A DNA stretch of 64,000 nt from Nematostella vectensis (GCF_932526225.1 NC_064035.1:21627969-21691968), one strand, 5' to 3'; numbered from the stretch's first letter, positions 20,706 to 31,251 are shown. Made by a program: numbers and translations. The notes: generated from the sequence alone by a model not told the origin.

Positions 20706-22057
20706 CTATGCGCAGCGGGAGCAGGGGCCGCGCCCTCTGCGTGCGCTTTCGCAGGGGCGCCCACCGGCCATGTTATGAGCACCGACTGGCTTTGTCTCGG
20801 TGTTGATCGCGTTTGCGCCGAGCGTCATGGAGTCCGTGGCTTTCTGCAGCTTATTGTTGTAGCCCACGACGCTTTGCGTGTTTATCACCAGATCTCTCGG
20901 CATCAGCCACACTCCTGGTGCAACCGCAAGACTCAGTCTCACCTTGGCCTCCTGCACGGCTAACTGGTACCTTTGCACGCTTTGAGCGATGTCGTTTTCT
21001 ATGATCGCGTCTTCGAGCAGCTCCGTGAACTCCGCCTGCGCCTCCATGGCCGGCCCACCGGCCCCTGCGATGGAGGAACGGACGTTTACCTGCGCGCCAA
21101 GCACTGTGTAGACGAACGCCTCGACCGAGCGATCGAGTCTCCCTAGCCCTGCTTTTGTCAGCCCCTCACCTTTGGGAGGCGCAAACCAGCTATATTTCAC
21201 GCCCCCGTGGTCGTCGTTGCGTATGTAACCCACCTGCTTCCCACTATTGTACGTCCCACCTTCGTCGCTAAACAGATTGAGGTGGCTCGGGTACTCGTCC
21301 GCCGCCGTGTCGTAGCCACGGATCACGTGCACGTTGCGATACCCCTCCCCCGGGTAGAACACAAACACATCGCCTAGCCCGTGGTTCCGCCCGCCTTTCC
21401 ATCGGAAGTCCGGCTTACGCGGCAAACCGAACTCTATACATAGACGCTCGAAAGCGGCCTTCTTGTAGGGGTTACCTTTTTGCGTGAACGGGCTGTCGCC
21501 AGGCAGGGGGACGCCGAGCTCGTAGAGTATCCTCCGGGTGGTAAAGTAGACGTGAAACCTTAGAAATCCCCTGATGACAGAGGGGAGCGCGGCGAAAGTG
21601 GGGTCAGTTAGGGACACCCCCCTCCGGCGGTTGCGCACCAGACCGCAAAGTTGAGTTGCTGTGGCCAGTACCCATAGGAAGGCTCCGATAGCCACCGGAG
21701 AGACTCCTTGGCGGACTTGTGCGTGATTACCGTCTCTTTGAATATGTCTCGGACCCTAGTCGTGAATGATTTGTCCTCAGCCACGTGTATCTCCAGCTGC
21801 GTGAGTAGTGGGGTGATGTCTGAGGCCGTGCCCTCCACGGGGGTCGCGGGTACGGCGTAGAGCAGCTTTTGCGCGAGGGTCAGAGACCTAGGGAAACCTA
21901 GGGAAACCGGTTTTTTGACTTGTTCGGCTATAGCGTGTTTGATATGCTCGGCTATAGAGGCTCCCGCCGCAACTGCCGCCTTCTTCGTCTCCTCCTTCCT
22001 CCGGGGAGCCTCGTTCAGCATCTGCCAGCCCAATCCATGCTCAGCCCTATTAAACAC
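20706..22057 (-). pseudogene. Conserved element protein of unknown function, frameshifted
   Basis: Two minus-strand segments, 22057-21608 and about 21695-20706, read as one protein of roughly 440 residues with a frameshift in or next to the C/G run near 21620-21640. No ATG is found at the 5' end: the frame is open beyond the GTG at 22057. Visible features are FNRAEHGLGWQML near the start, a basic Ala-rich region, a strand-rich middle (FVFYPGEGYRNVHVIRG), and a C-terminal half with GAQVNVRSSIAGAGGP and a probable helix before VVGYNNKLQKATDSM. I recall this set of motifs from repeat-encoded proteins in many invertebrate genomes but know no assigned role. Its place among capsid genes suggests a virion component. 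Confidence 0.5.
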
Positions 22058-22078
22058 GAAGGCGGGCTGTTCAACACA

Positions 22079-22756
22079 ATGGTGGTCCTACATGCTGTGT
22101 TCACCGGAGGCGAACTGACGCTCTTCTTCGAGCAGCCGATAAGGCGCCCACTCTTTGTGGCGCTCCGGCAGTGCTCGCTGTTTAACAGCTGGTATAACCT
22201 CGAGCGGGAGCATCAGATCACGACCATATCCCCCCTCCAGCCCATCGCTACTCTGCCAGCCGGGCACCACACGGCCGAGTCCATCGTGGAGACGATCAAC
22301 CGCGCTAAGAGCGATATCCTGACCGCGAAGCTGGATCCCCTCACCGGGAAGATCGTGCTCGTGTCCAGTGGCATTGTGTTCCTGAACGCCGAGCTTTGCG
22401 CACTATTTGGCCTGGAGGCTCAAGACGATCAGATGGGTATGCGGGGCCTCGCACTGCCCTTGGGGGCCCCCCCACTTAAGGTGACTTTGCCGAAAATAGA
22501 GGCCATCTACATCTTCTGCGACATTGTAGACCGCTCGCAGTGCCTCGCCTTAGACGAGCCTTCAAACGTTCTCGCTTGCCTAGAAACCCGCGGGAGGCCG
22601 CACGAGAAATTCGTCTATGGGCCCGACATCCCCGTTTGTGTCGCAGCGTCTTCCTCTGAGTTTGTCTCGAGTATCCGAATATGGATCAGGGATGACCGCG
22701 GTAGACGGGTGGACTTTAAGGACAAGCCTGTTCGCCTCGTATTAGAGCTAACCTAG
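22079..22756 (+). CDS. Penton-like minor capsid protein
   Basis: Intact 225-residue frame from the ATG at 22079 (acacaATGG context). Sequence is beta-strand-rich throughout. The C-terminal block IRIWIRDDRGRRVDFKDKP ends in a strand-like VRLVLELT, the kind of terminal signature I associate with single-jelly-roll penton or minor capsid proteins of Polinton-type elements (a D..G..vdf..kpv.l.l.l pattern). It would form the vertex of the capsid with the major capsid protein. It is divergent from the broken minus-strand gene (only about 20 bp between them) and 16 bp upstream of the next ORF on the same strand. Family call from pattern recognition only. Confidence 0.6.
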   Translation: MVVLHAVFTGGELTLFFEQPIRRPLFVALRQCSLFNSWYNLEREHQITTISPLQPIATLPAGHHTAESIVETINRAKSDILTAKLDPLTGKIVLVSSGIVFLNAELCALFGLEAQDDQMGMRGLALPLGAPPLKVTLPKIEAIYIFCDIVDRSQCLALDEPSNVLACLETRGRPHEKFVYGPDIPVCVAASSSEFVSSIRIWIRDDRGRRVDFKDKPVRLVLELT

Positions 22757-22772
22757 GTCCGACATAACAAGC

Positions 22773-23513
22773 ATGGCAAACAGCGACGTTAGCGGCAGTG
22801 GCATATACCCCCCGCTTCCCAGCGTCTGCCCCCCGCAAACGCTTACCGCTCCGGCAGGCATCGGCGGCGACGCGCAAAGTTTCCGACTCCAGGTAATACG
22901 TGACACTCAGGCGGTTCTAGACAATGAGATAACGCATTATCGACAGGTGCGGAAGAAGTATAAGCGCGCCTTCGCCGTTACCCATGCTGTGTCTGTGGCA
23001 TCCGGCATCGCTGCAGGGGCGCTTTCCAGCGCCGGGCTGGGAGTCTCTTTAAGTGGGATAGGGGCTCTGATCGGCGCTCCGCCGGCAGGCGTCGCTGGGC
23101 TGGTCGGTGTCGTGGGCGCGGGCGCGGGGGCGGTCTCTAGGGGTCTTACGAGCAAGGTGGCTAAACACGAAGACACGGTGGTTTTAGCGGAGAGTAAGAA
23201 AAACTCGATCAGCGAGCTGGTCTCTAAGGCTCTGCAAGACGGGCGTATCTCAGACGAAGAGTTTCGGCTAATACTTCAGGAACAAGAGAGATACAACACG
23301 CTCAAGGACGCTATCAGAGCCCGACACGGCCCCGCACCGCGTGATGAAAAAAGCGGGAAAGGGCCCTCCCTAAAGGCACGCGAAAAGGCGAAAAAGAGAG
23401 TGCGAAAAATTTGCGGAGTTCGGGAGCGAGGCGTTCGAGTAGAACTCAGGTTTAAACGCCACGCCAGAAAATTTGAATTTACGGCCGAAAAACGGTTATT
23501 CCGCACCCCGTAG
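22773..23513 (+). CDS. Small membrane protein of the viral element
   Basis: Intact 246-residue frame from an ATG 16 bp after the penton-like gene. Residues 1-35 are Pro/Gly-rich. Residues 70-125 form a glycine/alanine-rich hydrophobic region that could be two membrane helices (VASGIAAGALSSAG and GLVGVVGAGAGAV blocks). Then comes a helical region with KNSISELVSKAL and DGRISDEEFRLILQEQERY, and a strongly basic tail from about 195. This Gly-rich double hairpin followed by an amphipathic helix recurs in cnidarian Polinton-like repeats as I remember them. A membrane-remodelling or core-protein role is a guess. The basic tail may extend beyond the conserved part because the stop sits close to the inverted repeat. 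Confidence 0.5.
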   Translation: MANSDVSGSGIYPPLPSVCPPQTLTAPAGIGGDAQSFRLQVIRDTQAVLDNEITHYRQVRKKYKRAFAVTHAVSVASGIAAGALSSAGLGVSLSGIGALIGAPPAGVAGLVGVVGAGAGAVSRGLTSKVAKHEDTVVLAESKKNSISELVSKALQDGRISDEEFRLILQEQERYNTLKDAIRARHGPAPRDEKSGKGPSLKAREKAKKRVRKICGVRERGVRVELRFKRHARKFEFTAEKRLFRTP

Positions 23514-23612
23514 GTTGGCGGCCCTCCTCGTTTTCGCGGCCCCATCGCTATTTGCCCCAAAAAGTCGTGTACGCGCAAGTCCTTGGGCTTGCACGCGCCC
23601 GGTCTACACCCT

Positions 23613-23891
23613 AATTATTCATGTATGCAGCCCTAATTAATTATTCATGCACGCGAAACACCTGCAGCCCTAATTGATTATTCATGTACGCGAAATCTAT
23701 TTGGCCTACATTAGTTTCTGCCGATTGTTTATGTACGTGAAACCGTTTTGGCCTACATTAGCTTTTGCCGATTGTTTATGTACGTGAAGCATTATCTGCC
23801 TGATATATAGAGACGGGGCTGGGAGGCCCGGAGGGCCGATCCGCGCCTCCCAGGCCGTTTCACTGAAACCCCCTGGTTCCCCCCCCCCCCC
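23613..23891 (-). repeat. Right terminal inverted repeat of the element
   Basis: Mirror of 14725-14994: ccctaattattcatg units, tttcgcgtg and cacgtacataaac blocks, tatatagagacggggctggg, the GC-rich hairpin, gtttcactgaaac, and a terminal run of 13 C. It holds an extra ggcctacatta plus tgccgattgtttatgtacgt unit that the left end has only once. Confidence 0.9.
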
Positions 23892-23945
23892 AGTGAAGAC
23901 GACTTAGGAAAACCCACCCAAGGGCAGTGAAAAAGACTTAAAAGC
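23892..23945. repeat. Remnant of the 34-bp minisatellite, right of the element
   Basis: About one and a half 34-bp units (agtgaagacgacttaggaaaacccacccaagggcag...) directly after the C-run, the first five bases being the possible target-site duplication AGTGA. It is followed by the duplicated unique block from 23946. Confidence 0.85.
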
Positions 23946-25597
23946 AGGTCGTTCTTCTTTCTGGTAAATTTCGTTCTAGCGGAACGTCTTTCTATTTTGG
24001 CTGCTTCTGCCATCTATGTATCTTTTACCTTCGACTTCAAGTCGTCAGCATCACTTCGATTTCGAATGTATCGCTAAGCACGGGTTTTACATCAACGCTT
24101 TAAACATTTTAACCAAACTTGTAGTTTATTACAATTGATGATTCAAGTAGGTTGATAAGTTCAAAATCTGAAAAGATATAGTACAATTACATTCTATATT
24201 TGGAAATCATAAAATAAGTATAGTTGCCGTTGGGTCTTAGTTGTTTTCCGCGCTTAGGATAATGTTCTTGTGGTTGTAATTAATTACAAGTTGTTATGTC
24301 ACTAATGAAAATTCATGTTACAAGTTGCGTCATTCATTTCGTGCAGAACGAAACATACACTCAGAGTGTGAAAAGGCTCAGGGTGTGTCAAGGCTCATAT
24401 ACTCAAGGTGTGTGAAGGCCCATATACTCAAGGTGTGTGAAGGCTCATATACTCAAGGTGTGTGAAGGCTCATATACTCAAGGTGTGTGAAGGCTCATAT
24501 ACTCGGGGTGTGTCAAGGCTCATATACTCAAGGTGTGTCAAGGCTCATATACTCAAGGTGTGTGAAGGCCCATATACTCAAGGTGTGTGAAGGCTCATAT
24601 ACTCAAGGTGTGTGAAGGCTCATATACTCAAGGTGTGTGAAGGCTCATATACTCGGGGTGTGTCAAGGCTCATATACTCAAGGTGTGTCAAGGCCCATAT
24701 ACTCAAGGTGTGTGAAGGCTCATATACTCAAGGTGTGTGAAGGCTCATATACTCCAGGTGTGTCAAGGCTCATATACTCGGGGTGTGTCAAGGCTCATAA
24801 ACTCAAGGTGTGTCAAGGCTCATATACTCGGGGTGTGAAGGCTCACATACTCGGGGTGTGTCAAGGCTCATATACTCAAGGTGTGTCAAGGCTCATATAC
24901 TCAGAGTGTGAAAAGGCTCAGGGTATGTCAAGGCTCATATACTCAAGGTGTGTGAAGGCTCATATACTTGGGGTGTGTAAAGAATTATATACTCAGGGTG
25001 TGTAAAAGCTCATACTCAGGGTGTGTCAAGGCTCATATACTCAAGGTGTGTCAAGGCTCATATACTCAGAGTGTGAAAAGGCTCAGGGTATGTCAAGGCT
25101 CATATACTCAAGGTGTGTGAAGGCTCATATACTTGGGGTGTGTAAAGAATTATATACTCAGGGTGTGTAAAAGCTCATACTCAGGGTGTGTCAAGGCTCA
25201 TATACTCAGGGTGTGTTAAGCCTAATATACTCGGTGTGTAAAGGCTTATAAACTCAGGGTGTGTAAAGGCTCATATACTCAGGGTGTGTTAAGGCTTATA
25301 TACTCGGGGTGTGTCAAGGCTTATATACACAGGGTGTGTGAAGGCTCATATACTAATGATACGAGTGAGAAATAAGGTGAAACGCTAAAACCCATTTCTT
25401 ACTCTTGCATTAAGACACAAACACTGGAAGGTTACCATCACCAGGGAAGCTATCAAGACATGAATGGTGCCGTGGTTTCTCACAAGATGTAAAGGTCCCG
25501 CTCTTATACATCTCCCAACTGTTTTTCAGTCCCGTTTGCCGCCAGCTCTGGGAATGTTTGAGAATTTCTTTACCATACCTTGAACGTGCATACATAG
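23946..25597. repeat. Right copy of the 1.65 kb segmental duplication
   Basis: Second copy of 13052-14697, here continuous with the full last exon of the LicD-type gene, so this copy is probably the ancestral arrangement. It ends where the gene sequence continues as ggattgtacacggtg. Confidence 0.9.
24372..25352. repeat. 25-bp minisatellite, right copy
   Basis: Same unit as 13484-14457 but with a different internal order: a module of six units recurs about 150 bp apart (near 24406 and 24556), and an aaggctcaggg(t)atgtcaagg module recurs near 24910 and 25075. The array therefore kept rearranging after the duplication. Confidence 0.95.
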
Positions 25598-27141
25598 CTG
25601 GATTGTACACGGTGTTTATCCACGCACCTCTAATATGTGTTTTAGTGTAGAAAGGCGGCTTTTGCAGTTCAGCGGGAAGAAAGTTCAACGCTGAATTACT
25701 AAGCTCCCTGGCACCCCAAAGTTCAAGGTAGAAGTCACCAGACAAAATATCAATTTTCGTAAATCCACCATTAAATCCCTTACCATCATTTTCTGGAGGT
25801 TTATAATCACGGATTTTATAACCATTTTTTAAAAACAGTTTGACGATTTCTGGTTTTGAAAATATGGTCATGTTTTCAGCAAAAACCGAAAGGTCAATGT
25901 CTATATCCCATGGGAGAAAACTGTTGAATTTTACACCCCCCAAAACGGACCCAGAATCAAGCTCATATAAAAGATTGTATTTCTTGCTGAAGTTATGAAC
26001 AAAGTGAAGAGCTTTTGTCAATATCTCAAGGCAGCACACTGGAAGTAAGAATGAATTAGTGACTTTTTGTTTGCAAGTGAATCCTATATCAGCGCAAGAG
26101 AAAGAGTGTGTGGCTATTCCAGGTAATAAAATCCGGTTAAGCTGCCACTTTTTTGCAAATGAAGCCCAAAGCTGTTTCGACGCAAGTTGCTCCTCATAAG
26201 CATTATCGTGCATAAAATACATGGAGTCCGGACAAGCCATGGCTATTTTTCCCTTTTCTTTCAAACGGAGGAAAAAGTCTTCAAAGACCACATGAGTTGG
26301 AAGTGACTCATCGAACTTGAGCCCCTTCATGAGAGTGTTTCTTGCGACAAATGGGCCTCTTAGGTGGTCACAAAACATACAAGAATTCCTGGAATGATAG
26401 TACCCATCCTGGTACTTGAGCACATAGTTTCTCATTTCTGCGTGGTAACATCCTGGGCGCCAGTGACCGGTGAGATTACGAAATGATCCACCAACCACAC
26501 CTACATCAGGCAATTGGCTGAGAAGACGAATCTGTCGGTGAAGCTTTGCCATCCAGTTAAAATGCAAGACCTGGCGGGCAACGAGAACATATGGAGTAGT
26601 GACTTTGCCAAGAAGCATGTTCCATACCTTGCCAACTTGTGAAGCAGTAGTCTGTAACATTTTAACATTGAGGTACTTCTGAGCCTTGGTAATGCAATGT
26701 TTTGCTCTTGAATGAACACCCACTATAGTTTCAAGTGACGGGTGAGTCTCTTTAATTCCTTTGAAAACATTAAAAACGTGGTGATAATCCAGGTCCGAGT
26801 ACTCCTCCATGTTGATCAACACTGTCAACAAAGTGTTAATTGGTTTGGCAAAACTACAATTAGCAACACCCCATCCTAAATGGAAAAAAGGATAACCAAG
26901 TGAATTGCCCTTGTATTCCTCAGGGCATACCTCTGCGCTTGGTACTTGCTGCAGGGCATAAGGCTGACTTACACTAGCTGCCACATCAAGACGATGTATT
27001 ATTTGTTCCATGCTCATGAGTGACTGCAATGGCAGATGACGTTTTTGATTGAAAGATGTGAGCATGTCATGATGTACTTCGAGTAACTCTTGAGCAATTT
27101 GCTGTTTGACTTTAATGACATCTCTAACATCACATTCACAC
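25410..27141 (-). CDS. LicD/fukutin-type protein with GT-like N-terminus, last exon
   Basis: From the first ATG (27065) the frame gives 551 residues, but it is open further upstream to a splice-acceptor-like site (tatttctag then gtgtgaatg) at 27141, so earlier exons probably exist to the right. Residues about 60-290 resemble a family-2-like glycosyltransferase fold (VVGGSFRN; FEDFFLRLKEKG as an acidic catalytic-type block). Residues 360-500 are a LicD nucleotidyltransferase domain with its hallmark DSGSVLGGVKFNS then LPWDIDID (370-391). The family transfers phosphorylated groups such as phosphocholine or ribitol-phosphate to glycans and includes FKTN and FKRP of the dystroglycan pathway. The FKRP-like layout suggests a Golgi glycan enzyme; substrate unknown. 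A signal anchor would have to lie in missing exons. The frame is intact; a copy of its 3' end sits at 14462-14697. Confidence 0.8.
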
Positions 27142-27199
27142 CTAGAAATATAACATGGCCATCAGTAAAAGTTATCAGCTGTTTGGAATTCATCATCCA

Positions 27200-28440
27200 C
27201 ATAAGGAGTAGTGTGTTGTTTGATGAGTACGGTGTTGTTTGATGAGAAGTGTGTTGTTTGATGAGAAGTGTGTTGTTTAAGGTGTAGTGTGTTGTTTAAT
27301 GAGGATTAGTTTGGTGTTTAATAAGGAGTAGCGTGTTGTTTAATAAGGAGTAGTGTGTTGTTTAAGTAGTAGTGTGTTGTTTAATGAGGAGTTGTGTGTT
27401 GTTTAATGAGGATTAGTGTGTTGTTTAATGAGGATTAGTGTGTTGTTTGATGAGTAGAGTGTTGTTTAATGAGGAGTTGTGTGTTGTTTAATGAGTAGTG
27501 TGTTGTTTAATGAGAAGTTGTGTGTTGTTTAATGAGGATTAGTGTGGTGTTTAATAAGGAGTAGTGTTGTTTAATAAGGAGTAGTGTGTTGTTTGATGAG
27601 GAGTAGTGTGTTGTTTAATGAGGAGTTGTGTGTTGCTTAAGGAGTAGTGTGGTATTTAATAAGGAGTAGTGTGTTGTTTAATAAGGAGTAGTGTGTTGTT
27701 TAATAAGGAGTAGTGTGTTGTTTAATGAGGAGTTGTGTGTTGCTTAAGGAGTAGTGTGGTATTTAATAAGGAGTAGTGTGTTGTTTAATGAGGAGTTGTG
27801 TGTTGTTTAATAAGGAGTAGTGTGTTGTTTAAGTAGTCGTGTGTTGTTTAATGAGGAGTTGTGTGTTGTTTAATGAGGATTACTGTGGTATTTAATAAGG
27901 AGTAGTGTGTTGTTTAATAAGGAGTAGTGTGTTGTTTAATGAGGAGTAGTGTGGTATTTAATAAGGAGTAGTGTGTTGTTTAATGAGGATTAGTGTGGTG
28001 TTTAATAAGGAGTAGTGTGTTGTTTAAGTAGTCGTGTGTTGTTTAATGAGGAGTTGTGTGTTGTTTAATGAGGATTACTGTGGTATTTAATAAGGAGTAG
28101 TGTGTTGTTTAATAAGGAGTAGTGTGTTGTTTAATGAGGAGTAGTGTGGTATTTAATAAGGAGTAGTGTGTTGTTTAATGAGGATTAGTGTGGTGTTTAA
28201 TAAGGAGTAGTGTGTTGTTTAAGTAGTAGTGTGTTGTTTAATGAGGAGTAGTGTGTTGTTTAAGTAGTAGTGTGTTGTTTAATGAGGAGTAGTGTGTTGT
28301 TAAATGAGGAGTAGTGTGTTGTTTAATGAGGAGAAGTGTGTTGTTTAATGAGTAGTAGTGTGTTGTTTAAAAAGGAGAAGTGTGTTGTTTAATACATAAG
28401 AAGTAAAGTGTTGTTTAATAAGGAGTAAAGTACCATTATA
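27200..28440. repeat. 22-bp minisatellite, probably intronic
   Basis: About 55 copies of a 22-bp unit with core tgttgtttaatgaggagtag and variants (aataagg, aagtagtcg, gaggattag, ggtattt). A block of some 130 bp containing aagtagtcgtg and gaggattactg recurs near 27830 and 28025. It lies upstream of the last exon of the LicD-type gene on that gene's strand, so it likely sits in an intron. Confidence 0.95.
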
Positions 28441-29179
28441 TGGCTAGGATGGTACACATGCTCTGATTGGCTGTTGAGCGGGATGGAATCCTACAATATT
28501 GCCCGTGGGCAGTTTTGGATATTTTTTTCATAGCGGGTTTTGTTTACATAGCCAAGTGAGTTTGTGCAAACAAAATCAACCAAAAAACAGACAAACAGGT
28601 CTTAGAAGTTGAGAATTGGGTGATGACGAGCACTTTGAGTGTGAGTTTTATTATCCTGACAAGAATGTAAAAGACAATTTTGACAAGAAGATAAACAATA
28701 TGTCGAGCCGGCGAGCGCGACCTATAGCCAAGGAATACAAAGCTTATTTATAGCGCAAAAACAAATAAATGAATAAATAACAAGGGGTGCAAATACCCAA
28801 AAAAGTCTCTTTAAGGTACTACAGTTTCTTTGTAAATTCAATATTTTAATCAAATCATCATAAAGCAGCACAAAGCGATCAGCGTAAATCTTTTTGCTTT
28901 GATTTCCATTAATTTGGGCCTAAGGATAATTCTTCTTTTTATGTCTGGAGGGCTACTAAAAGCAACATCTTTTCACTCCAAGGTCTGTTTGGTATCTTGT
29001 CATCTTTATTCACTCTTTTACATTTTTTGGTTGACTGTGCGCGAGTGTTTCTTATTTTCCCGCCATTTTGAAATTGATAAACTAATTAATATTCGTGCGA
29101 AAGCGAAAGTCGATTTGTTTTGTCATCATTTTAATTTTCAAAAGCCATATAATAAAACTTTTATTAACCTCGCTTGCTC

Positions 29180-29283
29180 GGGCTGTACCAAGAAATGTCA
29201 GACCTCAGCATTTTCAGCACAGCCCTCGGTCTGCAACCTTGGGCTGTACAAGACCTTGGTCTGATATTTCTCCATACAGCCCT
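29180..29283. mobile_element. Short palindromic (foldback) element
   Basis: The left arm gggctgtaccaagaaatgtc pairs with the right end, whose reverse complement reads gggctgtatggagaaatatc. The inside has a further gcacagccc / gggctgtac pair. About 104 bp in all, most like a MITE or hairpin insertion. No target-site duplication was confirmed. Confidence 0.6.
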
Positions 29284-29324
29284 CACTGTATTGTAGAATG
29301 CACCTATGATTGTCAAAGGTGATT

Positions 29325-29455
29325 GACATTTTGGAAAAAAAGGAAACTTGTCGAAATCCTGACTCCTGGGACAACAAATTCTGTCAATCTAAGACAAAAC
29401 TGCACACTCTGGGGCAAGAATAGACTTTCTCAAAGTCTACTGACCAGCTTTTTAG
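29325..29455. repeat. Solo copy of the 130-bp spacer block
   Basis: Nearly identical to the four blocks inside the 34-bp array (cttgtcgaaatcctgactcc, gggacaacaaattctgtcaa, ctgcacactctggggcaaga, tactgaccagctttttagaa). Here it stands without any 34-bp units, so it is an independent dispersed element that was caught in the array rather than born there. Confidence 0.85.
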
Positions 29456-31251
29456 AAATTGGCTTCTGCTGTAGAACGGACTTTTCTAGTTTGCTTCACG
29501 CAATTTTTACCGACCTATATTTAGGTCGTAAACGTCATTGTTGCTATTTTGTTGCTTCCAGAAATCTTGTTTCTTGCAGCTCTTTCATTCTCTCGGATTA
29601 ACATCAATAGTGTAAAGACAACTGAATTTTCAATCTTTCCTGGTGACTGGACAGAAAAGAAATTGAGACTGGAAAGATTTGGAAGCAAAAACGTTTTCAT
29701 ATTTCATCATTTTCATGTACGTGCTAAAGAATAGCGTCACATATATTGTATATAATTTTTTTTAAATATGCAAATTAATCGAAATTGTACAAACTGAATA
29801 AGTCGTCCATTCCGAACGCGTGATTGTTTTAACTGATTTTCAGACTGATTAACAGACATCCATCTGGTGTCTGTTATTAAAACCCTATTAGACCTGCTTC
29901 CTGGGTTGATTTGCTGTCATTTCCTTTAGCGCTTAGACAGTATTTCTGGTCCCCCCATGGGAAATATTGCTCCTGATGGTTAGTGATAAATCTAATTAGG
30001 GGGAGGGGACCCATTTAAAAATTTTGCATGTGTATAAAATTATGAGCGTGTTCTGGAATCATTCAAGCTCTACACCGATTGGTTACAGTCCACGCGAAAT
30101 CACTCAAGCTCTGTTTTGATTGGTTGCTATAACGTGTAAATCAGTTTGGAATCAGTTAACAATGAAATCCCGATACTACCCCTGTGAAAGAAGGCCTCTT
30201 TTACACATCTCTCAAACCGAAATCTTGAAAAGCGAAGCATGGCTTCAAAAAATGCAGAAGTTTTTTTGTGGAGAACCTGTCTGCCTGAAAAAGGAGTGTT
30301 ATCCATTTGATTATGGTGTGTAGAGTTTGATCGAATTCAGATCCCGAGAAGTTAGAATTAATGGTGAAAGTGTGGCGACTGGATGATAGCTCTTTTAAAT
30401 TCTCTAAGAGTTATGCAATGGAAAGTGGTCGCCTTCGTAAGTGAAATACATAATGTTTCTAGCATCACCCCTGGACAGTGTATTCTAAATATATAAATGG
30501 TATTATTGTTTGCCCTGTGTTTTATTTGGGAAGATTTTTGGCAGTTATTTTAGTAAGGTAAATAGGCTGGTAAAATCACCTCTTGTACTTTCGACATTAG
30601 AGTATGATACCACATGAGCAAAATTGCCCAGTACACAAATTTTTGGTGCCTCAATGGATGAATCTAGGAGAAACATGCAAAGAGGAGCATTGCCAATAGA
30701 TCAGCAAATAGATGGGATAATGCACCGTAAAACTGCTTTGAATCGAGAGGTCATGGAGTCAGTTATTGACACGAGTTTCTGTCTGTGTGGCACTAGCTAC
30801 ATTATAATGCGAGGAGAGGTTGTTTTTTTATATATTACAATCACACCATTTTGATATTGCCAAGGGGTATTCAAAGATAATAACTGGTGCTTGCCTTGCC
30901 ATACTTTCAAGAACACAAATTTGGTTGAATTAGTTAAGAATAGTGTATTCATTATCTGACTAATTGATGAATGAAGTCACTCAGTTTAATATGACCATAA
31001 GTTTAATACAGCATCAGTAAAACTAAAATCTTGAAGGCATTATCTGACTATATACATCCCTAAAATGCCAAAAATTCTGCAGATTGCATGTTTCAAACAC
31101 CTAATTTCATAAATTTACTGTGAGGCATGCCCCTATACCCCACCCCCTCCCCTCCCTTGATTGGTCCGTGACCATTTGGAATCAGTCAACTTTAGGCCTG
31201 GATCCATTGCTAAAACTATGCAAAATTATGGAAATTATCTTGGTACACGTC

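Larger units (their letters stand above)
14725..23891. mobile_element. Virus-derived Polinton/Maverick-related element, 9.2 kb
   Basis: Bounded by inverted repeats of about 270 bp that start with a run of G (7 on the left, 13 as C on the right). It is clearly GC-richer than its flanks and densely coding on both strands. Recognisable parts are an A32/FtsK-type packaging ATPase, a capsid gene region, a penton-like protein, two membrane proteins and a polymerase-like gene. This set matches Polinton-type endogenous viruses and adintoviruses. I find no retroviral-type integrase, tyrosine recombinase or Ulp1-type protease. Five genes carry frameshifts or stops or lack a normal start, so this copy is not functional on its own. 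Gene order left to right: Cys-rich (+), polymerase-like (+), small ORF (-), ATPase (-), capsid (-), coiled-coil/TM (+), conserved unknown (-), penton-like (+), two-TM (+). Confidence 0.85.

Noticed and set aside
28899-29264. 121-codon plus ORF
   Set aside because: Its C-terminal part reads through the palindromic element at 29180-29283, and the start is in AT-rich sequence without domain features.
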